From Atrina japonica (Eukaryota; Mollusca; Bivalvia; Pterioida; Pinnidae): a stretch of 64,000 nt of DNA. A program made the position numbers and the translations under genes. The stretch lies in contig BROG01000228.1 in assembly GCA_030159075.1 (NCBI GenBank), positions 914,501-978,500 on the forward strand, in the 5' to 3' direction. Shown here piece by piece: positions 12,970-22,609 of this stretch. The notes under the pieces are model-generated. The model made no database searches. It was not told the DNA's origin and saw nothing but the letters and a program-made list of their open reading frames with translations. Every line of letters begins with the position of its first letter. Position 1 is the first letter of the stretch.

Positions 12970-15900
12970 CATCTACATAGTCCAGTTATATTCTCTATTT
13001 CACACATACAAGTATAATTGGATTGTTTCAATCTGTGTATTTAATGTTATATAGTTCCAGTCTGTACCTTACAAACACATAAAGGACCTTGATTTTGTCA
13101 TACTGATAATTGTTTTACAATTTATTCCCTATTATGTAGATTATTTTTTCGGAAAAGATAACTTGAGCCATTATTCATGATTTTTGTGTCAGAGAAAAAT
13201 ATTTGGTCAAATTTAGAATACCTTCTGTCATATTCTTGTTGTTTGTTTTGAATGAAAATTTTCCAGAAGAATTGTATTTAGCATAACAATGGTGTCTTTG
13301 AAACCATGGTTATTTTTATGTACCTTATGCACCTTTGAAAAACAATAAAATTTTTAACATACATGTAGAAAAACCGAAGAGTTTAGCTACACAAATCTTA
13401 AACTGTAGTATTCTTGAACAGGAGTTATAAGTTATAGTTTCTTGTTTCTCTTGAATAAATTACTTTTCAACTGCATGGAAAGCAACAAATTTAGATAGAT
13501 GTTGGAACTGTACGGTACATACTGTCAATCCATTCTGTTTGGTGCAGGCAATACTTAACACTTTCAGAGCGAGAAGTATTTACATAAAGTTTACATTCAG
13601 TGCTTTTCAAATAAATGATGGCTTGATAAGTCATTAAGCATATATGTTTTTGCACAAAAAGTGCTGAAATGAAATGTGCACATAATTATGTTGTTTTACA
13701 GTATTTACATTTACATATGCATGGGAACCTTGCCTAAAGACAATCAGCTAGGTTTAGGGACCACATGGCATTTAAAACTCTAAACATTCACTCTCCTGAA
13801 AACATCCTAATAGATATTATATAAGTCCATGCCCTCTCTTAACCGACCACTTCACTGATCAGTTCACTTTCAGTCAGTCAGTTAGGTGGTCTTTATAGCA
13901 AAGTTCCACTGTATCGGTGTTACACCATACATACAGTTGTGAAATGTAAGACAAATTTGATCTTGTTACTACAATATTGGGCATAATAACAACTGATAAT
14001 CTTAATACATGTAATTTGTATAATCTTCTCATTAATTATTTTCTAGACAGACTAATTTTTGTTACTTCACCTGTCTTTTAGGGGTCATGTGATTTGTAAC
14101 CATTGTTTATCTATCATCATTAAATTCTCAGAATTATCTTCTTATCTTTGAAATCACTGTGTGGAATGCAACCATACAGAGTCAAAATCATCCTTATTTT
14201 TTTTTTCTAAAAAGTAACATCAGTTTTGTCCATCATAGAAAAAGCTAAGTCCTCCTTAACTAAAAATAGAACAATAAGGTCATGCTCTTTGGGCTGTTAT
14301 CTAAAAAATTGTATGCCTACAATTGATAGCAAAAACTGTTAGAGGCAAAATTGACCAACATTAGCAGATCTTCTTTTAATTTAAGACAATCAGCATCAAA
14401 AGATAATGTCTCATCAGAGTTATTTCCCTTTTAAAGTTGACAATTTCCCCCCTGACTTTTGACTGTTATCAGCTCTTATTGTGAAAACCATTATAGATAG
14501 CAAGAGGCAGATGAATTCATCAGGATGCAAAGAGCTACATACATATATATGTCAAAGTAAAATAGATTGATAGATGGCACCCAGCAGTAATTATTTTGGT
14601 TGAAGATTTTTTTACCAGTTCAGGACCAAGTTGCACAAAACCATTAATCATAATCAATGCTTTGCCTATGTTTATTGCTTTAACATAAGTTAACTGCAAG
14701 TATTGTGCAACCCGATCCTATTTATTATCAGTTGTTATATGGAAATCTAAAATAGACCAAGAAAATTTGGTAAAAACAAAAATGATCAGCCATCATTGAA
14801 AGCAAAAATGATCAGCCATCATTGATCCAAAATTGTTTTGAATTACAGAAATCTTCAGGTAACCATGTAATGAAATTATTTTCATTGAACCCTTTCTACA
14901 CTATAGACCATAATAGACTGGTCTAAGACGATAGAAAAGAGGATACCATTTAGATACCTGGGGGTAAAAATCTTGATGTTTTGTGAGGAAGGATATTATC
15001 TAAAAACCAATAATAGATACCGGTATAAAGAAATTGCTAGGCCTACCAGTAAGACATGTTCTACAAAGTCAAAGTCTCATCAATAATTATTTTGAAAGAG
15101 CAGGAGTTTGTAAGTGTGACCATGTGAGCCTATTGTAAATTTTTAAGATGCTATCTAGCAATTGTCCTACTGTGAAAACAGACCTCTTATGTTATTTGGG
15201 ATGTTACCCAATAGCCCAATGTTGGTATTCTGCAGTTTGTATTTGTGTGTTTCAATTTGTTTGCATTTGCAGTTATATATTTTACTAATATTTAGCCTAG
15301 TTTACCAGTTCTTCATTACTAGTCTTATCATAATATCCATACCTGCAGTATAGTGTGCATTGTCTCTGTAAGATATACATGTACATATAAGTGTGTTGTG
15401 ATAGACACTTGTTGTAGAAAAATAGTTTGAGTTGATTAGAATTTCTATATTTTTTATGGAGCTGATATTCACCCCCATTCCCATTTTGGTGTACAGACCA
15501 TGACCACAATGAAAAATAAAAATAAAAATAAATTAATGTAAGGGGAAATACATGATATAACATATATATGTATTACATATAACAAAGAGATTCCGTTACA
15601 TTTTGATTTACATGTTTTCAAACTATTATTCCCAATTTGACACATTGCATCAAAATTCCCTAGTGTGTTTATCCATTTCATTTCGTTCATAGATCCATCA
15701 GCAACACGATAGAGGCAGATTTTATTGTGTGTCTTGCAACTTACATAATCCAGAATACAGGTATACCAAAAACAGATATTGGAATTATTGCACCTTACAA
15801 GAACCAGGCTGAATTACTGAAGAAAAAATTTCTACAGCAGTAAGTATGATACATGATGTGTTACTATATTGCACCGAGCTTGATTCCTGGATTAAAGTCA

Positions 15901-18900
15901 TGCCAAAGATTTAAAAAAAATAGTATTGTTGTTACTTTCCCAAGCTCTCGCCTTACAAACTGAAAGTTACAGGTCTTTCAGATTAGACTTGAAACTAAAG
16001 TACAATGTCACGGCAGGCTTAGCACACAAAAGAATCCTCGCTACATTGCCCTCCGTCTACAGCACAGGTCAAAATTTGTGGCACTTTACTTAAAACTGAT
16101 GATATCTCGATTACGTTTAAAAATTTTGGCCGGATGTTAAACAACAATAAATATGTAAGTATATTTCTCCAGTATAACAAATTTGTGTCTATTTATTTGA
16201 CAGGGAAATTCATCTATTGCCAAATTGTATGTAATGATCCCTGAGTTTTCTATATTGGTCTGTTTGTTTCTTTTAATGATGCATTACTCCAAACTCAAAC
16301 AAGTTTTCAGTTACATGGTTGTGGCAAGTTTTTAATGGTGAAGGAGAACACATCGGTACTGTTTATCTAGGAAGAGTCCACCGGTCTTCTGCAAGTAAAC
16401 TAGTGGTTCTAAATTGGGTCTACATTGTTAAATAAAACATCATATTTGATATATAAAATTGTTTTATTTTCTTTATTATCCAGAATTACCAGATCTACAA
16501 GTCATAACTAACCCTTTCAACATAACAGACCATAATAGACTGGTCTAAGACAATAGAATAGAGCATACCATTACGATTATTAGGGTTGAAAGGGTTAAAT
16601 AGTATTCTCAGTGTAGGCAAAGGTCTTGTCAGGAAGCAATCACAATTTTTTTTTCTCACAAGATATGATTTTGTGATGTATTTATAAATTCCTCTCTTTT
16701 CCTTTCAGTGATATCAGAGTTGAAGTTTCAACAGTAGATGGGTTCCAGGGACAAGAAAAAGAAGTGATCATTTTCTCTTGTGTGAGAGCTCAAAGTGAAA
16801 CAGGAAGAATAGGGTATGTATATTTACACAGGGTACTCACAGTGAGACAGACAGTATAGGGCATATATAAATACATAGGGTATTCAAAGTAAGACAGGAA
16901 GTATAGGGATGTATACTCACAGGGCACTCAAAGTGAAATGGGAAGTATAGGGCATGTATACTTACAAAGGGTATTCAAAGTGAGACAGGAAGTATAGGGT
17001 ATATGTGCTCAAAGGGTACTCAAAGTGAGACAGGATGCATAGAGGATATGTATACTCACAGGGTACTCAAAGTGAAGCAGGAAGTATAGGGCATTTATAC
17101 TTACACAGGGTACTCAAAGTGAGAGAGGAAGTATAGGGCATGTATACTTACATTGGGACATTGGGTACTCAAAGTGAGAGAGGAAGTATTGGGCATGTAT
17201 ACTTACATAGGGTACTCAAAGAGAGACAGGAAACAAAGTTGTGCATTATATAGGGTACTCAAAGAGAGACAGGAAGTATAAAGTTGTGTACTTACACAGA
17301 GTATTCAAAGTGTGATAGGAAGTATAATGTGTGTATACTTACACGAGGGCACTTAAAGTGAAATAAGAAGTATACTGTATGTTTACTGCACAGTGTGAAA
17401 GGAGGTATAGAATATATATACCTGCATGTGGTACTCAAGGTGGGACAGGAAGTGTAAGGTATGTATACTTACACAGGGAATTCAAAGGGTGATAGGAAGT
17501 AAAGGGTATGTTTACTTACACAGATTATTCAAACTGAGGGAAAATTTCATTTTATTTGATACTTGTGTAAAATCCTAGTTTGATAGATACGGTATGATAT
17601 TAGTACTCGTTGAAGATTTGGTAGTCTTGAGTGTATTTTAGAACCTTTGAGAAGTCATAGTGATACCATCTTTACTATGCCTGAGGTACAATTCTACAGG
17701 AGTGAAAGCTCTGTTAGAGAGGGAGAGAGGGCAACAGGTGATGTAATGGAAGAAATATTATCTTTCAAAGGCTTATCAAGTAATTCTGATTTTAAATAGG
17801 AAGTGGAAATATAGATATTTAGTTGATGATATTAAATTGTTGACTTGTCCACAATTCTGGTCAATCCATGTGACTATATCAAACAGGACTTATAACACTG
17901 TAATTCCCTATGCTATAGATGTACATATATTTTTGGAATTATATTTTGACTGTATATGTACTTATGAAATAGGTATATATATATATATATATCGTATAAG
18001 GCCCTGTTTCGGAGACTACCTCGAATCGGTGACCTGGCTTTTTCCTCACGCTATTTGCACACAGAAAGTGTGTAGTATGTCATCATCCTCTGACTGCTGC
18101 TAGTGTAAAGTGTAAACATATTTTGACAGATTTGGGGAAATGTGCTTCAGAAAGGTTAATTAAGTACAAATATTGTTTCCATGGATGAAAACCTAGCTTT
18201 TACACTATAACTTTTTTGTAAGTTACTATGGTTACTAATAAAACACCGAAAATGAAACGTTACTAAATTTTTTCTTATCAAAACAACAGCAGTATTTTTA
18301 CTCTTCAAAGTCACATGACTCTCATGTGGTCAGAGTATATATAATATTGAGCAAAACATCTGGTCACTGAAACTGGTGACGTAAGTACACAGCGTATACG
18401 AAATGACTGTCAAATTCAAAGACCGAGTTTTCAAAGATATTCTTGATGGATTTTAATTGATTTATGTATAAATGGTTGGTGGAATACATAATTAGAAAGT
18501 ATGTTCAGTATACTATTGTGTAGTTTGTTGTTTATTTTTTCAAACAAATTTTCATGCTCATGGTATCTGAAACAGAGCACACAACGATATAATTCTGTAT
18601 TTCACTATTAGCTGTATTTGTTCTTTGATTAGCTGTGTTTATATTATTGCAGGTTTATGGCAGACAGAAAACGCATGAATGTTGCACTAACACGGGCAAA
18701 GTGTGCGCTGTACTTAGTGGGACATTTAGACTCCTTGAAGGTGAGTTTCAGAGATTTTCTTCCATACAAACTTTTTATTTGATGAACCTTATAACACTTT
18801 TTAAATGTAACAGAGAGTACATTTTACCAACTTGTCAGTGGATAGAGCATCTACTCAAATTGCAATTTATTCTTATTAAAAGCCCCTTAAAGTTTAAATT

Positions 18901-21004
18901 TCCTTTATTTTAGTCTTTCAGTGTTTTCATCTCTGATTAGAGTAATGGTTCAGCATCTTTAATTTGGTTTTTAATCTTATACGAAATATGTGACTGGTAT
19001 ATACACGGCAAGCACTTCAAACAAACAGTCACTACAGCAGATAGAGAGGACAAGTTTTTCCTCAATGCCTTACGCAACCAGGGACTGCTCAATTTCAGCC
19101 GACGGTCACTTGTATACTTTGTGTATTGATATTGCAGCCGGCGGTCACTTGTATACTCTCGGTATTGATTTCGCAAAAGGAGGTAACTTGAACATTGAAC
19201 GTTACAATTTTCATTTCTCGTTTCCGCGAAAGTTGGGGAAAATCGCCATGTCAGAGGTTTACACAACAATTATCACACCTTTTGAAGTTAATTACAATTA
19301 CATTGGGGTTTATAAACCTAAACTTTTGTGTTATTGGTCTGTTCATGTTGGCTATCAAACAGAAATGATGTCTTCAACCAAAAGCAAAGTTTTATCCATT
19401 GCCAAAAGCGAAATTGGCGATCAATAATATTGTTACATCGCTACTGTAGGCCCAAATTATGTTGATGTAAAATTATTTCTTTAACAATAAACATTGGGTA
19501 AACTCTCTTTTTTACCCCATACAGTCATTTATATTAATTAATACAAGATAGAGAATGTTGTTTGGTTGTTGATTTCATCTTGGCAGCGTATATATGTTCA
19601 CTTACCATGGTATTAGGGCTTATGTCTGACCACAAGATTTTTATTATCATTTAACCATAAAACATAATAAAATTTGTTTTAAATCATTGCCATTTTTCAT
19701 TATGACAAATTAATTTCGTTTATTGCCAGTGTCATGTTTGGTTTAAATTTAGTAGGTTGCATAAACTCTCATGTTTTATTTTGAAATGAGTGTTAAAATA
19801 CACCACAAGACAATAGACAATATTTAAAGTGCACCCAAAATGCTTTATACAACTTTTCAAAAATTAATAGTTTATGATGCATAAATGCATTAGCTGAAAA
19901 TTTGAGGTCAATCCGATATATTTAGCAAAAAGTAACTGAATCCTGTTTGCGCCCCTTTAAAATTCTCACGAATGGCATTAGGTCTGCCATGTCATTAAAG
20001 AAAGAGATCAGGCACTATAGGGAATGAAAACCGTTAGCCTACAGTATTATGAGTATAGCGAGATAACATAACTGTAGATTATTTAAAACAGTTCTAATCA
20101 TAGTCTTAGTTAATTGGTGCATTGTAGCAAGATACGGAAGTACATCTAAAACAGGTCACGTTCACAGATTTCCAAAGGATAAAAAGAAAAGATAAGATAA
20201 GTTGAGGGCTAGATTTATAAAATTACTATGTGCTGATTTTTTCATCTGTCTGGTTTCAGATGTAGCTTATGAAGGAGCATATTTAAACATCTAACATCCC
20301 TTTATATTCATACTCTTGTATTAAAAAGTATTCAATATTATTAATACTTGCATTTTCTGTCATGTGATTAAAAATGTTTTGTACCAATATTTTTAAATAG
20401 TCTAGGTATAAAAAATGGAATCCCCAAACAGTACAAATATCTTTTTATCAGTCATAGTTTTGCTTCATATTGAAGATTGTTGATTATTGCATTTCCTAAC
20501 ACATTATTTGAAAAAATGTACCGAAATAAAGTAAATAAATAAAATAAATAGAAAAATAAATAAATAAATTAATTAATCTATAAAACACCAAACAGTATAT
20601 TTTTCTTTCTGAATTTTCATAATTTTGGTTCAAAATGTATTTTATTTAGTTTACTATTAACACATTTTCTACCATGTTATTTAAAAAAAATCACAGAAAT
20701 TAAAAGATTAAAAAATACCACACAGTAAAATATATCTGTAAATTATGACAATTTGTATCAAATCATGTAAAAAATATTTTATATAAACATTTTTAACAGA
20801 AATTAAAACAAAATAAATCACTGAACATAACTGAATAGTAAAATTTCATTCCTAATTTTCGTAATTCCGCTTAAAAAGTATTTCATAGTTCTATCAATTA
20901 CATTTTCTTTTATGCAATGTAAAATGTATATTCAAATATTATGTACATTGATATTTAATAGAAATTAAAAGAACAGTAGTAAAACAGCTGAATAAAATGG
21001 CATC

Positions 21005-21071
<67 letters not shown>

Positions 21072-21581
21072 ATATAATAAACACCATTAAAATTTGGGGT
21101 ATATGCAGTTTTTAAATCACCTGTAAATGACATTTATATCTATATTTTAACAATTGATACATTGTTTGTGATAGGATTAGAAGAGAGAGAGAGAGAGAGA
21201 TTAATAACTATGTATGTTTTGAAATGTTAATTTATCGCAGATTTTACTGACCATTGATATGGTGATGGATGGTTTGAATTTTAGATGACTATTTTCTTGT
21301 TTTATTTAATATATTTAGTTATCAATATCATTTATTAATGTTCAACACACGTTTGTAAAAAAATACCCTTCTGTGCTTAAGATTTCCTTAATCTCACTGT
21401 CTAATTTTCTTTTACAAACTAGGATGGTAATTGTGACTGGAGAAATGTGATAGATGATGCAGCACAGAGAAATCTGATTTATAAAGTTGCCTCAAATATG
21501 GATTTCAATAAAGCTGTCAACAGTTGCAGAAATCGTATTGATGACAATCATAGACATGTAAAATCAATGCATACAAGTTGA
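220..21581 (+). CDS. SETX: Senataxin/Sen1-like SF1B RNA-DNA helicase, 3' part (11 exons)
   Basis: Exons 220-327, 1207-1334, 3283-3363, 6559-6726, 7692-7799, 8993-9162, 10066-10158, 15693-15839, 16709-16813, 18653-18740 and 21423-21581 all have AG/GT borders and join in one open frame of about 451 codons. Motifs in order are II (VIIDEASQ, split across exons 4/5), III (GDPEQLPPT), IV (TQYRM), V (VDGFQGQEKE) and VI (RMNVALTRAK). These are the signatures of the Upf1-like SF1B family. The spacing and the KLILVGDPEQLPPTV context fit senataxin/Sen1 best, nuclear helicases that resolve R-loops and help terminate transcription. The Walker A exon and the N-terminal region lie off the left edge. The C-terminus is short: only about 50 residues follow the motif VI exon, with no long tail like that of vertebrate senataxin. 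Other Upf1-like helicases are possible but fit less well. Confidence 0.85.
828..1190 (+). mobile_element. 5'-truncated tRNA-type SINE plus PLE-tail-like repeat
   Basis: Bases 828-1020 match the body of the SINE seen complete at 34363-34625 (TCAGCGCAGGTT, GTGAGAAAATTTGCCAGCTT, AAGGCTGGTGGTC, GGTTCTCTCCTCCA). Bases 1033-1190 match a second dispersed repeat also present at 36560-36740 (TGTGGCATGC, TTTGGGATTCGCAATTGTTC). Both lie in the intron between SETX exons 1 and 2. Confidence 0.7.
1207..1334 (+). CDS. SETX: SETX-like exon 2 (start of helical stalk)
   Basis: Acceptor TTACAG and donor GTATGA. The product is rich in Arg, Lys, Gln and Glu and is probably helical (for example ERLLDLKQKYQKAGQMIE). 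This matches the coiled 'stalk' inserted in domain 1B of Upf1/Sen1 helicases. Confidence 0.8.
1483..1523. repeat. Poly(A) tract
   Basis: About 41 A residues, followed by an (AAAAC)n stretch. The flanks (CCAAATCACCAAAA before, CTCAACTAACTTTTCATGA after) resemble bases 60185-60240, so the tract interrupts or ends a copy of that dispersed repeat. Confidence 0.85.
1767..2345 (+). mobile_element. tRNA-derived SINE split by a MITE
   Basis: The left part, 1784-1863, carries the SINE head (TTTAGAGCATCATGCTTTAA, CCATGAAGTCTCTC, CACTGGAACCTA). The right part, 2255-2345, resumes with AAGCTGATTTTT, GGTACCTTCCTGGGTACC and GTTCTCCCTGCA. Compared with the uninterrupted copy at 34363-34625 (GAACCTAAGCTGATTTTT), the break falls exactly at a TA dinucleotide. 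Confidence 0.75.
1864..2254. mobile_element. 391-bp MITE with ~28-bp inverted ends and TA target duplication
   Basis: The left end (CTTTGTGTGCC, then AACAAACCTGGAAAGTG) and the reverse complement of the right end (CTGTGTGTCCC, then AGCAAACCTGGAAAGTG) agree at about 24 of 28 positions. TA flanks both sides (1862-1863 and 2255-2256). The interior is AT-rich without a transposase ORF. A TA duplication points to mobilisation by a Tc1/mariner-superfamily transposase. Confidence 0.75.
2346..3282. other. Intron remainder, AT-rich
   Basis: Intron sequence with short poly(A) and poly(T) runs (for example 2579-2606). The short ORFs here have no recognisable protein similarity. Nothing else stands out. 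Confidence 0.6.
3283..3363 (+). CDS. SETX: SETX-like exon 3 (stalk continuation)
   Basis: An 81-nt, phase-0 exon between acceptor TTTCAG and donor GTTGCT. It encodes the highly charged helix NEDLRKEEKKKFDMENQYF. The downstream intron holds the 24-bp satellite array. Confidence 0.75.
3440..6345 (+). repeat. 24-bp minisatellite array (~120 units) with higher-order structure
   Basis: The basic unit is TTTAGGTCACCTTAGTATCT plus CAGG or CATG, 24 bp long. Variant units form a higher-order pattern. A block TTAGGGCCACCTTAG, CTAAGGTTTAGGTCACC, CTCTTATCTCATG recurs near 4280, 4495, 4880, 5120, 5360, 5745 and 6105. A rarer block with GGTGTCTTTAGGTTTAGATC recurs near 4565, 5431 and 6176. The edges are more diverged than the core. 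The array fills most of the intron between SETX exons 3 and 4. One + strand frame of the unit is open (LGHLSISG) but lacks a start and is broken by 22- to 23-bp units, so it is not called coding. Confidence 0.97.
6559..6726 (+). CDS. SETX: SETX-like exon 4 (first part of motif II)
   Basis: Acceptor ATCTACAG and donor GTATGT. It encodes the end of the stalk, then AHVICGTLNTFGKMDIL (the 'ICxTLxxxG' strand typical of Sen1/SETX), and finishes with CVIIDE, the Walker B aspartate and glutamate. The DEAS motif is completed by the next exon. Confidence 0.9.
7692..7799 (+). CDS. SETX: SETX-like exon 5 (motif II end, motif III)
   Basis: A 108-nt, phase-0 exon starting ASQANELDCLIPLQYG and continuing KLILVGDPEQLPPTV. 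The GDPEQLPPT block is motif III of SF1B helicases and couples ATP hydrolysis to unwinding. This is the most diagnostic exon of the gene. Confidence 0.92.
7984..8190. mobile_element. MITE-like dispersed repeat, degraded copy
   Basis: Shares CGTCTACCACCGTAAATTGG, ATTAAATCATAAC, GTATTAGAGCTACAGTAATG and TGTTTTGGTTTTTGAC with the better copy at 52120-52335 and the inverted copies at 60261-60490 and 62436-62640. It lies in the intron after SETX exon 5. The rest of that intron shows nothing further. Confidence 0.6.
8993..9162 (+). CDS. SETX: SETX-like exon 6 (motif IV, QYRM)
   Basis: Acceptor TTTTCAG and donor GTAAGT. It encodes YGQSLFERFYNFF, then LDTQYRMATEIASFPS. QYRM is helicase motif IV, and the FPSxxVYxGxL block that follows is conserved in Sen1/SETX. 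It ends two bases into a Gln codon. Confidence 0.9.
9360..9455 (+). mobile_element. SINE 3' tail (GTGACGTCTCCATATGA family)
   Basis: CACTGGCATTTGGTGACGTC, TCCATATGAGTGAAA and GGAGTGGGATGTTAAAACAA match the tail of the complete SINE at 34745-34985. It ends in an (AAAC)n run. No tRNA head is present, so this is a 5'-truncated insertion. Confidence 0.7.
9535..9735 (-). mobile_element. tRNA-derived SINE, minus strand
   Basis: On the minus strand it starts GTCAGGGAAGCGCAGTGG, then TTAGCGCACTCGC, an A-box-like start, and continues with GAGTTTGATCCTTGGATT as the B-box region. A G13-G14 run (near 9580-9593) lies towards its 3' end. It belongs to a family different from the other SINEs here. Confidence 0.55.
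10066..10158 (+). CDS. SETX: SETX-like exon 7 (domain 2A linker)
   Basis: Acceptor CTTTACAG and donor GTGTGT; 93 nt, phase 2 at both ends. It encodes SPLRPYLLYDLAESQED. The 'RPYLLYD' strand equals the 'PYLVFDV' position of senataxin. It is predicted from splice sites and phase as well as similarity. Confidence 0.8.
10159..11900. other. Intron, mostly featureless
   Basis: Contains a degraded repeat at 10405-10560 with CTTGCCTTAGCGACC and ATGACCGTATTTGGACCG, resembling the pogo/Tigger-like MITEs at 42066 and 56560. It also holds an imperfect duplication in which TTTATGACAGGGTGTTTTTA (near 10748) recurs as TTTATGACAAGGTGTTTTTA (near 10902). No coding exon is supported. Confidence 0.55.
11901..11950. 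repeat. (TA)n microsatellite
   Basis: An uninterrupted TA run directly to the left of the PLE remnant. A matching run lies on its right side (12927-12962), so the PLE sits inside TA-rich DNA. Confidence 0.95.
12049..12087 (-). ncRNA. Hammerhead-ribozyme-like motif in left PLE arm
   Basis: An exact inverted copy of the motif at 12828-12866. On the minus strand it has stem I TCTGT/ACAGA, core CTGAAGA, a short stem II hairpin (GCC/GGC), GAAA and the self-complementary AGCGCT as stem III. Minimal type I hammerheads with palindromic stem III are known in PLE terminal repeats. One extra U sits between stem II and GAAA, so activity is uncertain. Confidence 0.6.
12183..12656 (-). pseudogene. PLE GIY-YIG endonuclease domain, frameshifted
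   Basis: Read on the minus strand, the upstream part gives YRVTKCGDPRCGTCAYIVEG, then EKITFKNGQTFKVNADMNCK, the Cys-rich lead-in typical of PLEs. After a one-base frameshift in a T5 run (12460-12464), the downstream part gives LIYCATCPECKENYIGQTG with the GIY- and YIG-equivalent strands. It continues through RVRVHRQQIRDPSTRNCPC and ends with KCFNPKLNRK and a stop near 12183. This domain nicks target DNA for target-primed insertion. The 5' part, including the reverse transcriptase, is absent. Confidence 0.85.
12828..12866 (+). ncRNA. Hammerhead-ribozyme-like motif in right PLE arm
   Basis: Stem I is TCTGT (12828-12832) with ACAGA (12862-12866). The core CTGAAGA is at 12833-12839, stem II is GCC (12840-12842) with GGC (12848-12850), GAAA is at 12852-12855, and the palindromic stem III AGCGCT is at 12855-12860. 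The predicted cleavage follows A12861. The extra U12851 may bulge, or A12839 may pair with it. All invariant core bases (CUGANGA, GAAA) are present. Confidence 0.6.
12963..15692. other. Intron, no gene seen
   Basis: AT-rich intron. Bases 13800-13915 (CTTAACCGACCACTT, TTAGGTGGTCTTTATAGC, AAGTTCCACTGTA) are a fragment of the pogo/Tigger-like repeat. Bases 14790-14825 hold a short direct duplication (AATGATCAGCCATCATTGA twice). Bases 14878-14960 are a degraded copy of the small MITE at 16506-16600. Confidence 0.6.
15693..15839 (+). CDS. SETX: SETX-like exon 8 (domain 2A)
   Basis: Acceptor TTCATAG and donor GTAAGT. It encodes NTIEADFIVCLATYII and then DIGIIAPYKNQAELLKK. The E-A-x-x-I-V and IGIIxPYKxQ elements are conserved in Upf1-like RecA domain 2. 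The upstream intron is the longest in the visible gene (5.5 kb) and holds the PLE remnant. Confidence 0.88.
16506..16600. mobile_element. ~95-bp MITE with TAACCCTTTCAAC ends
   Basis: Left end CTAACCCTTTCAAC and right end GTTGAAAGGGTTAAA are inverted repeats. The interior is AGACCATAATAGACTGGTCT, then AAGACAATAGAA. Related sequences occur at 14878-14960, 21625-21715, 23265-23335 (inverted) and 50636-50725 (inverted). No ORF. Confidence 0.6.
16709..16813 (+). CDS. SETX: SETX-like exon 9 (motif V)
   Basis: Acceptor CCTTTCAG and donor GTATGT. It encodes VEVSTVDGFQGQEKEVIIFS and CVRAQSETGRIG; DGFQGQE is motif V. The last 27 nt of the exon plus the donor are the first unit of a ~46-bp tandem array that fills the next 720 bp of intron. 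Confidence 0.92.
16787..17540 (+). repeat. ~46-bp minisatellite that begins inside SETX exon 9
   Basis: Units of the form GGGTACTCAAAGTGAGACAG, GAAGTATAGGGCATGTATAC, TTACACA repeat about every 46-47 bp, with diverged members, to about 17540. The first unit is exonic: 16787-16813 (GCTCAAAGTGAAACAGGAAG, AATAGG) followed by the donor GTATGTATATTTACAC. The splice-donor region has therefore been duplicated about 15 times into the intron. Confidence 0.9.
17541..18652. other. Intron, nothing notable
   Basis: AT-rich intron with a short (TA)n near 17972-17991. No supported gene or repeat family. Confidence 0.5.
18653..18740 (+). CDS. SETX: SETX-like exon 10 (motif VI)
   Basis: Acceptor TATTGCAG and donor GTGAGT. 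It encodes FMADRKRMNVALTRAKCALY and LVGHLDSLK. MNVALTRAK is helicase motif VI with the arginine finger, and LVGHL is the terminal strand of RecA domain 2. Confidence 0.92.
18741..21422. other. Last SETX intron
   Basis: Holds a partial tandem duplication at about 19095-19170 (GCCGGCGGTCACTTGTATAC-type unit, two to three copies). The resulting long ORF has no protein similarity. AT-rich (AAAT)n stretches lie near 20530-20580. No exon is supported between the motif VI exon and the terminal exon. Confidence 0.55.
21006..21068. repeat. (TC)n microsatellite
   Basis: About 31 uninterrupted TC units in the last SETX intron. A short AG run follows at 21183-21200. Confidence 0.95.
21423..21581 (+). 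CDS. SETX: SETX-like terminal exon with stop
   Basis: Acceptor ACAAACTAG, then 52 codons beginning DGNCDWRNVIDDAAQRNLIY and a TGA at 21579-21581. 'W..VIDDAAQR' matches the helix that closes the helicase core in senataxin (W..LI.DA..R). The remaining tail shows no known domain. An exon skipping to a longer C-terminus downstream was not seen. Confidence 0.85.
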   Translation, partial: DGNCDWRNVIDDAAQRNLIYKVASNMDFNKAVNSCRNRIDDNHRHVKSMHTS

Positions 21582-22609
21582 TGAATATTCCCAAGATTTC
21601 AAAGGAAACACATCCGACGTCTGTGATTAGAACCCCTGAAAGCAATGGACTCTGCTGTAAATCAATGACTTGAACCAGTCCAAATATGTTTTTAGGGTTG
21701 AAAGAGTTAAAGTGTTAAACATTGGATTGTAGAAAAGAGGGTCAGTTATATACACTGCTTTATATAGTAAGAATTTCAAGTTGTCAACATGGCTGTGAAT
21801 ATTTATACAGGACAAAGGTTTACTATATATATATAAGTTGCCAACAAACAGTTTAATATTAGACATTTAGTTAAATGCAAGTTTTTTTTTTTACTTGATA
21901 TATTTTGATGTTATTGGTGTGTACTGTTAATTGACCTCTCATGAAAGGTCAGACATGACACCTTTTGGCTTTTTTTTTCATTATGACATGACAAATAAAA
22001 TTAAAAATAAAATAGCATAAAATAAAAAAAATAAAAAAAATAAAATAAAATAAATGTGCCATTAAACATTTGTGTTTGATTATCAGGTCACAATTGAATG
22101 ACATAGAAAATGCCCAATGGGAGCCATGTGTCAGACATTTGGTGATAGGTCAAGTAATGTTTCTGTTACTTTAACAATGCAGTTGTCAAGCAATATTGTT
22201 TGTGGTGTCCTGGAAATTACTGGGCATGTCCCGAGTATTATAGGGCTTTTCTGATGATTTTAAGTCAATATTCATTTCACTTGACAGTCACTACAGGTCA
22301 CTATGCATTAACTATCTGTGACATTTCATTGTAATATTTCCACATAGTACATATCACAATCAGTTCCTTTTTTTTCTATACTTGTGATATTTCCATTTGA
22401 TGAATGTATATTTGGAGAAGTTGTTCTTGCCCAAATATCATTCCTGTGGTTCTGTAATTTATGCACTGATACCAATATAAAATTTCTCTGAATATTATTT
22501 TGCATTTTCTAATTGTTTTAGTACTGTTGTTGTGATATAATGTCATATTTTGTTTTACACCATAAAAAACCTGTTGTGAATGAATGACCAAGTTTGGTAG
22601 TTTTAAGCA

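Noticed and set aside
18990..19427. 145-aa ORF in the last SETX intron
   Set aside because: It is built around an internal tandem duplication (GGHLYTLGID-like repeats), has no recognised family and lies inside an intron of a well-supported gene. An antisense ORF overlaps it equally well.
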